Assembly: GCF_013366925.1 (NCBI RefSeq)
Contig: NZ_JAALDK010000002.1
Location: forward strand, 1,178,001 to 1,242,000
Source: Paraburkholderia youngii
Lineage (GTDB): Bacteria > Pseudomonadota > Gammaproteobacteria > Burkholderiales > Burkholderiaceae
Length of the DNA stretch: 64,000 nucleotides
Reading direction: 5' to 3'
Shown one piece after another: positions 25,962-33,902 of this stretch. Numbering within the stretch: position 1 is the stretch's first letter; the number at the start of each line of letters is the position of its first letter. Below the pieces are notes generated by a model. It was not told where the DNA came from. It saw only the letters and a list, made by a program, of their open reading frames with translations, and made no database searches. Made by a program: the position numbers and the translations under genes.

Positions 25962-27635
25962 TTAATCAGAAATTTTAATATCGGAAATACGAGCCGCATC
26001 GGCTCCCGCGAGTTCAACCAACAGATCAGCAGGTTTGAATACGTCACCGTGCTTTTCGAGTGCGGCGAGTCGGTGCACCAGTTCGGGCAGGCCGATCTGG
26101 TCCGCGTAGTACATCGGTCCGCCCTTCCAGTCGGGCCAACCGTAACCCAGTTGCCAGATCAGATCGATGTCGGACGCGCGATCAACGATGCCCTCTTCGA
26201 GAAGTTTCGCGCCCTCATTGATCATTGGGAGAATCAGGCGATCGTGCACTTCCTGATCGGAAATCGCGCGTCGTTCGATTCCTTCGACGCACGATGCTTC
26301 CTCGATCAAAGTCGTGACCTCCGGATCGATTAGCGGCCGCTTCTTGCCCGGTTCGTAGCGATAGAAGCCACGGCCGGCGCGCAAGCCCGTGCGCCCCCGG
26401 TTATACAGTTCATCCAGTAGCCAGTCTTTCTGACCGCGACGCTGGCGCGATCGGTACATGAGTTCAATGCCGCCCGTCATGTCCTGGAGTTCAAACGTAC
26501 CCATCGGAAGGCCGACCTCGCGCAGCACACGATCTACCTGTTCGGGGAGCGCACCCTCGAGCAGCAGACGCGATGCCTGACGTTCGCGCGCGATCATCAG
26601 ACGGTTGCCAACAAAGCCGTCACATACGCCGACCGGGACGGCCGTCTTTTTGATTTGAGCCGAAAACTGGAGCGCGGCATCGAGCGTGACCGCCGATGTC
26701 GTGTCTGTGTGGACGACCTCGACGAGCTTCATCAGGTTGGCCGGATTGAAGAAATGCAGGCCAATTACCGATTGCGGACGCGTCGTCGCCGCGGCAATCC
26801 GGTCGATGTCGAGGGTCGAGGTATTGGTCGCCAGAAGCGCCGAAGGCGATGCATATTGATCGATTTCGGCAAATAGTTTCTGCTTGACCTCCATGTCTTC
26901 GAACACGGCTTCGATTACGACATCAGCGCTCGCAATTGCCGATAGATCTCGATCCGCCGTCAACACCGCGAGTCGCGCATCGCGCTCCTTTTCGGCCAGC
27001 CTTCCCCGCTCCACGTCACGGTTCAGTGATTCCGTGATACGGGTGACCGCGTTCTCAAGCGAGTCGTCCGACTGATCAATCAGTCGGACCGATAGTCCGG
27101 CATTGAGAAGGGCAGTCGCGATGCCGATCCCCATATTGCCACTACCGATGACCGCGCCCCGCTCGAACAGCCGCGGCTGATCCGAAATCCGACACTCGAG
27201 CGCGGTATACGCGGCTTTCGTATATTCGCGTGCGGCGTTCGCACGTACGGTCGTGAAAGCCGGGGCGGGTGGTCCATCCTGAGTCGGCATCGAATGCAGA
27301 ATGACCTCATCGCCAATATTGAGGCTTCGAACATCCGCGTCGGTGACCACCGAATTGATGAGCAATCCTTCTTCCAGTTCGATGATTGCCGGTGCCAGAG
27401 GCTTGGGGCTGCGTTCAACGATTGAATAGGAATAGATGGTGCCGCGCCCAGACAATGAGTGCCATTCGGTTTTTTCACTGCCGCAGAATGGGCAGTGCGA
27501 ACGCGGATAATAATGCAACGTATCGCAGTCTTGACAGTGTTTCGCCAGTAGCTGACCCGAACGCATTGCCTCCCAAAAGGGCTCGTCGCCCGGAAACAGA
27601 ACAGGTGCCGGAGGCAAATTCCGCTTTTGCGCCAT
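25962..27635 (-). CDS. Fusion: Zn-ribbon/OB-fold (DUF35) domain with 3-hydroxyacyl-CoA dehydrogenase
   Basis: 557 residues. Residues 1-~140 form a DUF35 protein: Zn ribbon C34, C37, C48, C51 (CQDC ... CPFC), then an OB-fold. Residues ~158-550 form a 3-hydroxyacyl-CoA dehydrogenase: GSGNMGIG (164-171), NTSTLDIDRIA, GLHFFNPANLMKLVEVV, then FVGNRLM and the two C-terminal domains. DUF35 proteins normally pair with thiolase-fold lipid-transfer proteins, as in ChsH2-Ltp2, and the thiolase-like gene lies 4 bases upstream. The fusion ties CoA oxidation to that partner. A decayed copy is at 16378-16793. Confidence 0.9.
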   Translation of the reverse strand: MAQKRNLPPAPVLFPGDEPFWEAMRSGQLLAKHCQDCDTLHYYPRSHCPFCGSEKTEWHSLSGRGTIYSYSIVERSPKPLAPAIIELEEGLLINSVVTDADVRSLNIGDEVILHSMPTQDGPPAPAFTTVRANAAREYTKAAYTALECRISDQPRLFERGAVIGSGNMGIGIATALLNAGLSVRLIDQSDDSLENAVTRITESLNRDVERGRLAEKERDARLAVLTADRDLSAIASADVVIEAVFEDMEVKQKLFAEIDQYASPSALLATNTSTLDIDRIAAATTRPQSVIGLHFFNPANLMKLVEVVHTDTTSAVTLDAALQFSAQIKKTAVPVGVCDGFVGNRLMIARERQASRLLLEGALPEQVDRVLREVGLPMGTFELQDMTGGIELMYRSRQRRGQKDWLLDELYNRGRTGLRAGRGFYRYEPGKKRPLIDPEVTTLIEEASCVEGIERRAISDQEVHDRLILPMINEGAKLLEEGIVDRASDIDLIWQLGYGWPDWKGGPMYYADQIGLPELVHRLAALEKHGDVFKPADLLVELAGADAARISDIKISD

Positions 27636-27639
27636 ATGA

Positions 27640-28809
27640 TTACTCCGCTTTCAGAATGAGGGTGCCCGCGGCGTGTGCGCTCGCCAGATTGCCGCCCGTG
27701 CCATGTGCGAGTACGAAATCGCGGTTTTTGACCTGGACCGCAGGATGCGCTTGACCCCGAGACTGGCGCACCGCCTCGAGAATCTTGGTCATGCCACCTT
27801 TATTGCCCGGATGGTTGTTGCACAGGCCCCCGCCATCGGTATTGAACGGGAGCTTGCCGACGCCCGAAATGAGATTGCCGTCCATTACGAACTTGCCACC
27901 GTCTCCCTTGGCGCAGAAACCGAGGTCTTCGAGCTGGATCAGCACCGTGATCGTGAAGCTGTCGTAGAGCGATGCATATCCGATATCCCGGGGTGTGATC
28001 CCGGCCTCGGCAAATGCGTTGGCCCCCGATCGAGCGCCCGCCGAAGTCAGTAGATCGATTCTCCCGGCGTCAGGATGCTTGACGGCGGCGCCAGTTCCAA
28101 CAACCGCAACTTTCGGACGCTTCAGCTGGGCCGCAATTGCGGGATTCACGATCACGAGCGCGCCGCCCCCGTCGGTGACAACGCAACAATCGAGACGGTG
28201 CAGCGGATCGGCAACCATCGGTGATCTGAGTACATCATCCACGGTCACAACTTCACGGTGCACCGCGTTTGGATTGTGCTGCGCGTGATGGGAAGCCGCG
28301 ACCCTGACCCACGCCAGTTGCTTGCTCGTGGTACCGAATTCGTGCATATGGCGACGCGCAACCATCGCATAGCCGTACATCGGGGGAGGAGGCGCCGCCG
28401 ACTGGAAAGCCAGATTTGGCATCGTCGAGCGATCGACACCCGCAAGCGCAGTACCCGTGCCCGACGAGAGTGGGCGATCTGCCATTGTCACAAGGGCGAC
28501 ATTGCAGTGACCGGCGCGGATCGCTTCAACCGCGTGCGCCACGTGTAAAAGATACGCTGAACCCCCGCTCTCGGTGGTATCGATGTGCCGCAGATTACGC
28601 AGACCAATGTATTCAGCCATGGTGAGACCTCCAAGACCCGGAGCGTCCGCACCACAGAAATAACCATCGACATCATCGAGAGTCAGGCCCGCATCCTTGA
28701 GCGCGCCTAGCGCAACCTGCGCATGAAGCTGTGCCGTCGAGATCCCGTCAGCACGACGCACGGGATGCTCATAGATACCAGCAATGTACGCACCACCTTT
28801 ACTACCCAT
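27640..28809 (-). CDS. Thiolase-fold lipid-transfer-type protein lacking the usual nucleophilic cysteine
   Basis: 389 residues of the SCP-x/Ltp thiolase-like group. The place where degradative thiolases carry the acylated Cys reads DTTESGGSAYLLHV, with no Cys. The C-terminal part has GGGLCNNHPGNKGG and LAHGTGGNLAS. Proteins of this type with a DUF35 partner include the steroid side-chain retro-aldolase Ltp2, so cleavage of a 3-hydroxyacyl-CoA by retro-aldol reaction is as likely as thiolysis. It is the first gene of the minus-strand operon; operator copy 4 lies 30 bases upstream of the ATG. Confidence 0.88.
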   Translation of the reverse strand: MGSKGGAYIAGIYEHPVRRADGISTAQLHAQVALGALKDAGLTLDDVDGYFCGADAPGLGGLTMAEYIGLRNLRHIDTTESGGSAYLLHVAHAVEAIRAGHCNVALVTMADRPLSSGTGTALAGVDRSTMPNLAFQSAAPPPPMYGYAMVARRHMHEFGTTSKQLAWVRVAASHHAQHNPNAVHREVVTVDDVLRSPMVADPLHRLDCCVVTDGGGALVIVNPAIAAQLKRPKVAVVGTGAAVKHPDAGRIDLLTSAGARSGANAFAEAGITPRDIGYASLYDSFTITVLIQLEDLGFCAKGDGGKFVMDGNLISGVGKLPFNTDGGGLCNNHPGNKGGMTKILEAVRQSRGQAHPAVQVKNRDFVLAHGTGGNLASAHAAGTLILKAE

Positions 28810-28838
28810 GGGGAGGCTCCTTGGATCCGGTCATTATT

Positions 28839-28855
28839 AGTAAGGTTACTTTATA
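28839..28855. promoter_or_regulatory. Operator motif copy 4
   Basis: AGTAAGGTTACTTTATA between the divergent thiolase (start 28809) and crotonase (start 28977) genes. It has three differences from the perfect copy, two of them at the edge. Confidence 0.6.
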
Positions 28856-28976
28856 TAGTACGATTCTCCATCAAAGCCGGACTCCATGATAGCAAGGGTT
28901 TGTACCGAATTCACGGCTATCTATAGGTAATATAGGCTTATGATTGATCCATCCACGACTAACGCGGTCTCACTCT

Positions 28977-29765
28977 ATGTCAAACACTGAAACCCTGATA
29001 CAGGTCGAACGCGAAGGCGATGTCGCGCTCGTGAAGCTCAACCGCGCGACGAAGCGCAATGCGATCAACGATGCATTGCTCGATGAACTGAATATGATCT
29101 TCGTATCCGGTCTCGAAGGCGCACGCGCTGTGATCCTTCACGGCGAAGGTGAGCATTTCTGTGCCGGCCTCGACCTCTTCGAACTGATGGCGAATCGAAG
29201 TTCCGACGTGATTGTGAGCCAGCGCCGTTCGCGTCGATGGTATCGAACGTTCGACCTGATGCAGTTCGGTGAAATTCCGGTTATCAGTGTGCTCAAGGGC
29301 GGCGTGATCGGCGGAGGCTTCGAACTCGCGGCTGCCACGCATGTGCGCGTCGCAGAAAAATCGACATTCTTCCAGTTGCCCGAAGGGCAACGCGGCATTT
29401 TCCTCGGTGGCGGCGGATCGGTTCGCATTCCTCGTCTGATCGGCGCATCCCGCGTCACCGAAATGATGCTCACGGGTAGCACGTTCGACGCTTTGGCGGC
29501 CGAGCGCATGGGTGTCGCGCACTATGTGACGGAAGATGGCGCAGGTCTTGGCAAGGCGCGCGAACTTGCGTCCAGAATCGTGGCCAATGCAGCGGCCACG
29601 AATTACGCGATTATCAACGGTATCACCCGCATTTCGGAAATGCCGCTTGGCGAGGGCCTGTTTGCCGAAACGATGGTGACGACGATGACACGAGCCGCCA
29701 ACACCGGTGCCGACAAGCGCATCACCGATTTCTTCAACGAACGTCGCAATCAAACCCAAGATTGA
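28977..29765 (+). CDS. Enoyl-CoA hydratase/isomerase (crotonase) family protein
   Basis: 262 residues. MSNTETLIQ start at 28977. The oxyanion-hole regions are GEGEHFCAGLDLFEL and LKGGVIGGGFELAAATHVRVA. The catalytic-glutamate region reads LPEGQRGIFLGGGGSVRIPR. It would hydrate an enoyl-CoA in the side-chain module, or, like feruloyl-CoA hydratase/lyase, both hydrate and cleave an aryl-enoyl-CoA. It heads the plus-strand operon crotonase, Rieske 2, ligase 2, and diverges from the thiolase operon. Confidence 0.88.
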   Translation: MSNTETLIQVEREGDVALVKLNRATKRNAINDALLDELNMIFVSGLEGARAVILHGEGEHFCAGLDLFELMANRSSDVIVSQRRSRRWYRTFDLMQFGEIPVISVLKGGVIGGGFELAAATHVRVAEKSTFFQLPEGQRGIFLGGGGSVRIPRLIGASRVTEMMLTGSTFDALAAERMGVAHYVTEDGAGLGKARELASRIVANAAATNYAIINGITRISEMPLGEGLFAETMVTTMTRAANTGADKRITDFFNERRNQTQD

Positions 29766-29781
29766 TTCACAAGGAGACATC

Positions 29782-30999
29782 ATGCCTTCTAAAGCGGACA
29801 ATGATTTGTTGACCCGCGTATGCGGCGACGCTCCGATGGGAAAAATGTTGCGCCAGCATTGGTGGATGCCGGTGGCGCTATCGGACAAACTCGAAGCGGA
29901 CGGCAAGCCCGTACGTATTCGCCTGTTTGGTGAAAGCTATGTCGCGTTTCGCGACACTGACGGCAAGATCGGTTTTTTTGACGAGGCGTGCCCGCATCGG
30001 GGCGCGTCGCTGGCACTTGGCCGCAATGAGGAAAATGGCTTGCGCTGCATTTTCCACGGTTGGAAATTCAACGCCGAAGGCGTGACCGTTGCGGTGCCGA
30101 CTCAACCCAACAACGAAGCCGAGTATTGCAAGCACGTGCCGCTCAGGCACTACCCGGTGCGCGAAGAAGGCGGCATGGTCTGGGCATGGCTCGGTCAGGG
30201 AGACCAGGCCCCGGCGTTCCCCGAATTGCCGTGCGTCGGGCTCCCGCGCGAAAACTTCGTGGTCTTCCGTCAAAAAGTGAATGCCAACTGGCTACAGGGC
30301 GTCGAGACGACCATGGATTCCGCGCACCTGGGTGTCCTGCACCAGGAGTGGCTCAAGGGGTTCGGTGATATTGAGCTTTCATCCGCAAATATGGCTCCGG
30401 TTTATCACATCGCGCAGAAACCGTTTGGCTTTCGCTACGCGGCGGTCCGCGCGCTGAAAGAAAACCGTTCGTACGTGCGCGTCAACTCTTTCGTCATGCC
30501 GTGGTATGGCGTTATCTCTGGGAATAATTCGGGGATCAGGGGCGGTTCGATGTTTTTCTCCGTGCCGATCGATGACGAAAATATCTGGTACTACCAGCTC
30601 ACGTATCGCACGGACGGTAAGCTGGTCTTGAATCCGACGCTCGTATTCGACGACGCCGATTCGTGGCCCCCGCTGCCTCCGGGACCGGCTGAGGACAACT
30701 GGGGTCAAGATCGTGAGGCCATGAAGAACGGTCACTTTACGGGCTTCACGCAGATGCTGGGAACCGAGGATTTCGCGGTCATCATGAGCATGGGACCGAT
30801 TTCCGACCGGACGAAGGAATATCTGGGTGCCGGTGACGGTGCTGTCCTGGCGGTTCGTCGTTGCCTCATGAATTCCCTCAAGGAGTTCATGAACGGCGAT
30901 ACCCCGAAGCTCGCACGTCACGCAGAGATCGACTACAAGAGCGCAGCCCCGGCGTCGGGTACGTTCGAAGACGAAGCCGGATGGCGTGCGCTGCTCTGA
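29782..30999 (+). CDS. Rieske non-heme iron oxygenase, phthalate-4,5-dioxygenase-like (2)
   Basis: 405 residues; start at 29782 with AAGGAG 5 bases upstream. Rieske motif ACPHRGASL then RCIFHGWKF; iron site VETTMDSAHLGVLH. It is highly similar along its whole length to the Rieske protein at 33903-35111 (both begin with GDAPMG and share GWKFN, VAVPTQPNNEAEYCKHVPLR and GTEDFA segments), so one arose from the other. No small (beta) subunit gene is present, consistent with the alpha-only class. Likely hydroxylase or O-demethylase. Confidence 0.88.
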   Translation: MPSKADNDLLTRVCGDAPMGKMLRQHWWMPVALSDKLEADGKPVRIRLFGESYVAFRDTDGKIGFFDEACPHRGASLALGRNEENGLRCIFHGWKFNAEGVTVAVPTQPNNEAEYCKHVPLRHYPVREEGGMVWAWLGQGDQAPAFPELPCVGLPRENFVVFRQKVNANWLQGVETTMDSAHLGVLHQEWLKGFGDIELSSANMAPVYHIAQKPFGFRYAAVRALKENRSYVRVNSFVMPWYGVISGNNSGIRGGSMFFSVPIDDENIWYYQLTYRTDGKLVLNPTLVFDDADSWPPLPPGPAEDNWGQDREAMKNGHFTGFTQMLGTEDFAVIMSMGPISDRTKEYLGAGDGAVLAVRRCLMNSLKEFMNGDTPKLARHAEIDYKSAAPASGTFEDEAGWRALL

Positions 31000-31085
31000 A
31001 ATAGATTCGAAATTTACGTACATAAAGCTCGGTGATGAAAATTGCCGGGTACGTCATGTGCTGTTCAAGACTCACCTTTTTGGCT

Positions 31086-32951
31086 ATGACGACTGATCTG
31101 AAAGACGCCCCGTTTCGCCATGTCCCGTTTTTGCCTCGTGACATTAACCTCGAGCAGCGCAAAGACGGGACATTGATTCTCAGGAGCAGTATTGAACTCA
31201 AATCAGCGGTGCCGCATGTCCCGTTCCTGTTGCATCGGAGCGCCGATCGTCGTCCTGATCATCCGTGGCTGGTTCAACGACGCGGACCTGATAACGAATG
31301 GCAAGCACTGACCTACGGTCAAGGGCGATCGCAGATTCAGGCCGCGACTCAATTTTTGCTCGATCTGAACAAGCACGGTCAGACCGTGATGGTACTAAGC
31401 GAGAATTCGCCGGAGCATGGCGTTATCGAAATCGCGGCGATGCAAGCGCATATGTCATATTCGCCGATCACGACTGCATATTCCTTGCTGAGTGGCGATC
31501 ACGAGAAGCTGAAGGCGATGGCCGCACTTCTCGAACCGGCTGTGATTTTCGTCCAGAGCGGCAAGCGTTATGAGCGGGCCGTCAAGGCAATCGATGATCA
31601 AGCACTCGTAATCTGCGTCGAAGATCCGATCGATGCACCTAATGTCGTGACCTGGGATCAGGTGATCGCGACCGAAGCAACGGATCAGGTACGCATTTCG
31701 ATTGATTCGATCAAGCCGGATACGATTGCCAAGTATCAATTCACGTCAGGATCGACCGGGACTCCGAAGGCCGTGATTGTGACGCAGCGTATGCTCACGG
31801 TCTCGCTGATGATGACGGAACAGATGTTCGCGTGGGAGCCGGGCGCAATGCCGGAAACGGTGCTGCTCGAATGGCTTCCATGGTCGCACGTTGCCGGCGG
31901 TCACTCGATCTTCAACTGCGTGCTTGAGGAATGCGGCACGATGTACCTCGATGATGGCCGGCCGACACCGGCCGAATTCGCGAAGACGTTGCGCAATCTG
32001 CGCGAGGTCTCGCCGTCACGTTTCAGTGGCGTTCCTGTCGCATATGCGATGCTTGTCGATGCATTGCAAAAGGACCCGGAACTCGGATCCGCAATGTTCA
32101 GCAATATGCAGCGTATGACGTATTCGGGCTCCCGTCTGCCGGACGCGACGTATGAGGCTATGCAACGCGAAGCCATCAAGTACTCGGGCCGCAAGATTCC
32201 GTTCGTTTCGGCTTACGGTTCGACCGAGACCTCAGCCGCTGTGACGTACGTGCATTGGGCAACCGATCGCACGGGTATGATCGGACTTCCCCATCCGGGC
32301 GTCGAAATCAAGCTCGTACCGCTCGAGGATGGGACCCGCTATGAAATCCGGGTCCGTAGTGAAGCCGTGACACCCGGCTATTTGAAAAACCCGGAGCTGA
32401 CGGCGCAGGCATTCGATGATGAAGGCTTTTTTATCATGGGCGACGCGGCGACATTTGTCGATCCGGAGCATCCCGAAGAAGGGATGGTATTTGCGGGTCG
32501 GGTGGCAGAAGAATTCAAACTTATGTCCGGTATTTTCGTTCGCGTTTCGTGTCTCAAAGCTGATTGTGTCAGCGCGTGTGCCCCTCTCGTGCGCGACATG
32601 GTGATCACGGGCGCCGATCGTCCCTATGTAGGGGCACTCGCGTGGCTGAACATCGAAGCCTGCAATATGTATCTGAAACAGAGTGGCCTCGGGTTTTCCG
32701 ATCTGGTAAAGAATCCGGATATCAGGCGCGCGCTCCGTTCCGCACTCCAGGCGCATAATGAGCGCAACCCCGGGTCCAGCATGAAGATGAAGCGCCTGTG
32801 GCTGCTGGAGGAGCCGGCGTCCATGGATCGGGGGGAGACTAACGATAAGGGTTACATCAATCAGCGGAAGGTCCTGGAATCGAGGGCAACTGAAGTCCAA
32901 GCGCTTTACGATGTTGTCGAGGCCCCGAATCTGATAGTGATAGAGGCTTAA
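31086..32951 (+). CDS. Feruloyl-CoA synthetase-like acyl-CoA ligase (copy 2)
   Basis: 621 residues from the ATG at 31086 (MTTDLKDAPFRHVPFLPRD), which aligns with copy 1. Adenylation motifs are FTSGSTGTPKA, SAYGSTETSAA and a late NDKGYINQRKVL carrying the probable catalytic Lys. Third gene of the plus-strand operon after crotonase and Rieske 2. Presumably activates an aryl-alkanoic or cinnamic-type acid with CoA. Similarity to copy 1 extends over the full length, suggesting module duplication rather than independent recruitment. Confidence 0.86.
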   Translation: MTTDLKDAPFRHVPFLPRDINLEQRKDGTLILRSSIELKSAVPHVPFLLHRSADRRPDHPWLVQRRGPDNEWQALTYGQGRSQIQAATQFLLDLNKHGQTVMVLSENSPEHGVIEIAAMQAHMSYSPITTAYSLLSGDHEKLKAMAALLEPAVIFVQSGKRYERAVKAIDDQALVICVEDPIDAPNVVTWDQVIATEATDQVRISIDSIKPDTIAKYQFTSGSTGTPKAVIVTQRMLTVSLMMTEQMFAWEPGAMPETVLLEWLPWSHVAGGHSIFNCVLEECGTMYLDDGRPTPAEFAKTLRNLREVSPSRFSGVPVAYAMLVDALQKDPELGSAMFSNMQRMTYSGSRLPDATYEAMQREAIKYSGRKIPFVSAYGSTETSAAVTYVHWATDRTGMIGLPHPGVEIKLVPLEDGTRYEIRVRSEAVTPGYLKNPELTAQAFDDEGFFIMGDAATFVDPEHPEEGMVFAGRVAEEFKLMSGIFVRVSCLKADCVSACAPLVRDMVITGADRPYVGALAWLNIEACNMYLKQSGLGFSDLVKNPDIRRALRSALQAHNERNPGSSMKMKRLWLLEEPASMDRGETNDKGYINQRKVLESRATEVQALYDVVEAPNLIVIEA

Positions 32952-32959
32952 GCATCGGT

Positions 32960-32993
32960 AAAGGCCTCTTGGTTGATCATACAAGAGGCCTTT
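32960..32993 (+). terminator. Terminator after ligase 2
   Basis: AAAGGCCTCTTG (32960-32971) and CAAGAGGCCTTT (32982-32993): perfect 12-bp stem, 10-base loop, 9 bases after the stop codon. Confidence 0.8.
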
Positions 32994-33039
32994 ATCGATA
33001 GACCTCGCCAGCGTTTTCTCCCCGGTGTCTGCCTTTCGC

Positions 33040-33222
33040 ACACTACTCGACGTGCTGTTCGAACTCGATCCGCGTAGCCTCGCTCGATACGCCCAGGTTG
33101 CATTCGTCAACAACAAGGGCATCAACAATCTCGGCCTGAACATAAGCGACGGTGCGACCACGCTGTTTGCTCCGTCTGTCACGACGGTCGGCGTGAACAC
33201 CGGCATTCGCACGCTGTTCTGA
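33040..33222 (+). pseudogene. C-terminal relic of a porin
   Basis: The frame ending at 33222 reads YAQVAFVNNKGINNLGLNI and ends TVGVNTGIRTLF, the last two strands and terminal Phe of a Burkholderia-type porin (compare IGIRQMF at the end of the intact one at 19281-20438). The remaining ~300 residues are absent. A perfect terminator follows. It sits after ligase 2 in the same relative position as the intact porin after ligase 1. Confidence 0.75.
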
Positions 33223-33260
33223 TCGCGCGTCGTAACTGATCTAGGTTGAAGCAGTAACGA

Positions 33261-33290
33261 AGCCAGACTTATCTCACGATAAGTCTGGCT
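33261..33290 (+). terminator. Rho-independent terminator after the porin relic
   Basis: AGCCAGACTTATC (33261-33273), loop TCAC, GATAAGTCTGGCT (33278-33290), then TTCTT. Perfect 13-bp stem. Confidence 0.85.
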
Positions 33291-33359
33291 TTCTTATTAC
33301 TCGATGCGCTGCGTAGGTGAACACCCCTACTCATCGATTGAATTTCGACTGATAGTATT

Positions 33360-33376
33360 CATAAGGTTACTTGTTT
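33360..33376. promoter_or_regulatory. Operator motif copy 5
   Basis: CATAAGGTTACTTGTTT, 99 bases before the RidA start. The left half matches well; the right half is degenerate. Confidence 0.5.
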
Positions 33377-33474
33377 GTCTCGGATTACCCGACGCTTCCG
33401 CAACGTCGCATCAAGATAAGTGGAATCGGCTCTGTAACCGAGACTCGGGCGAAACCTTATTATCAGGCACGGTG

Positions 33475-33870
33475 ATGAAATACGAAGGAAAGCGATCGAT
33501 TGAAGTTCCGGGCGTGACTCATGGGCAGACGCCCATTCCGATGGGTGCCAGAAAGGGTAACTTCATCTTTTCGTCAGGCATCGCGGGTAAAGATCCGCAG
33601 ACGGATACGCTGCCTGAAGATGCGCAATCGCAGGCTAAATTCGCGTTCCAGAATATGCGGACGCTCGTCGAAGCAGGTGGCGGTACCGTCAACGATATTG
33701 TGCGTGTCACGGTATTTCTCAAAGACGGATCGCTTCGTCCGATCGTCAACCCACCTTGGCTTGAAATGTTTCCTGATCCTGAAGATCGTCCGGCGCGTCA
33801 CGCCCAGATCGTGGATCTGCCGGGCGGCATGCAGATCCAGCTCGAAGTGATCGCAGTGCTCGGTGATTAG
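33475..33870 (+). CDS. RidA-family protein (YjgF/YER057c/UK114)
   Basis: 131 residues from the ATG at 33475 (MKYEGKRSIEVPG). Family features: GARKGNFIFSSGIAGKDP, FAFQNMRTLVEAGGGTVNDI, VFLKD, and the C-terminal DLPGGMQIQLEVIAVL. RidA proteins hydrolyse imines/enamines; some relatives are 2-aminomuconate deaminases. Here it starts an apparent operon RidA, Rieske 3, LigJ-like, LigB-like, MFS. Its job in this pathway is not obvious: it might act on a tautomerising ring-cleavage product. The Arg that binds the acid group in family members could be in the RPARHAQ region. Confidence 0.82.
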   Translation: MKYEGKRSIEVPGVTHGQTPIPMGARKGNFIFSSGIAGKDPQTDTLPEDAQSQAKFAFQNMRTLVEAGGGTVNDIVRVTVFLKDGSLRPIVNPPWLEMFPDPEDRPARHAQIVDLPGGMQIQLEVIAVLGD

Positions 33871-33902
33871 GTATTCAGAATTCAGTTCCAAGGAGGTGTG
33901 CT

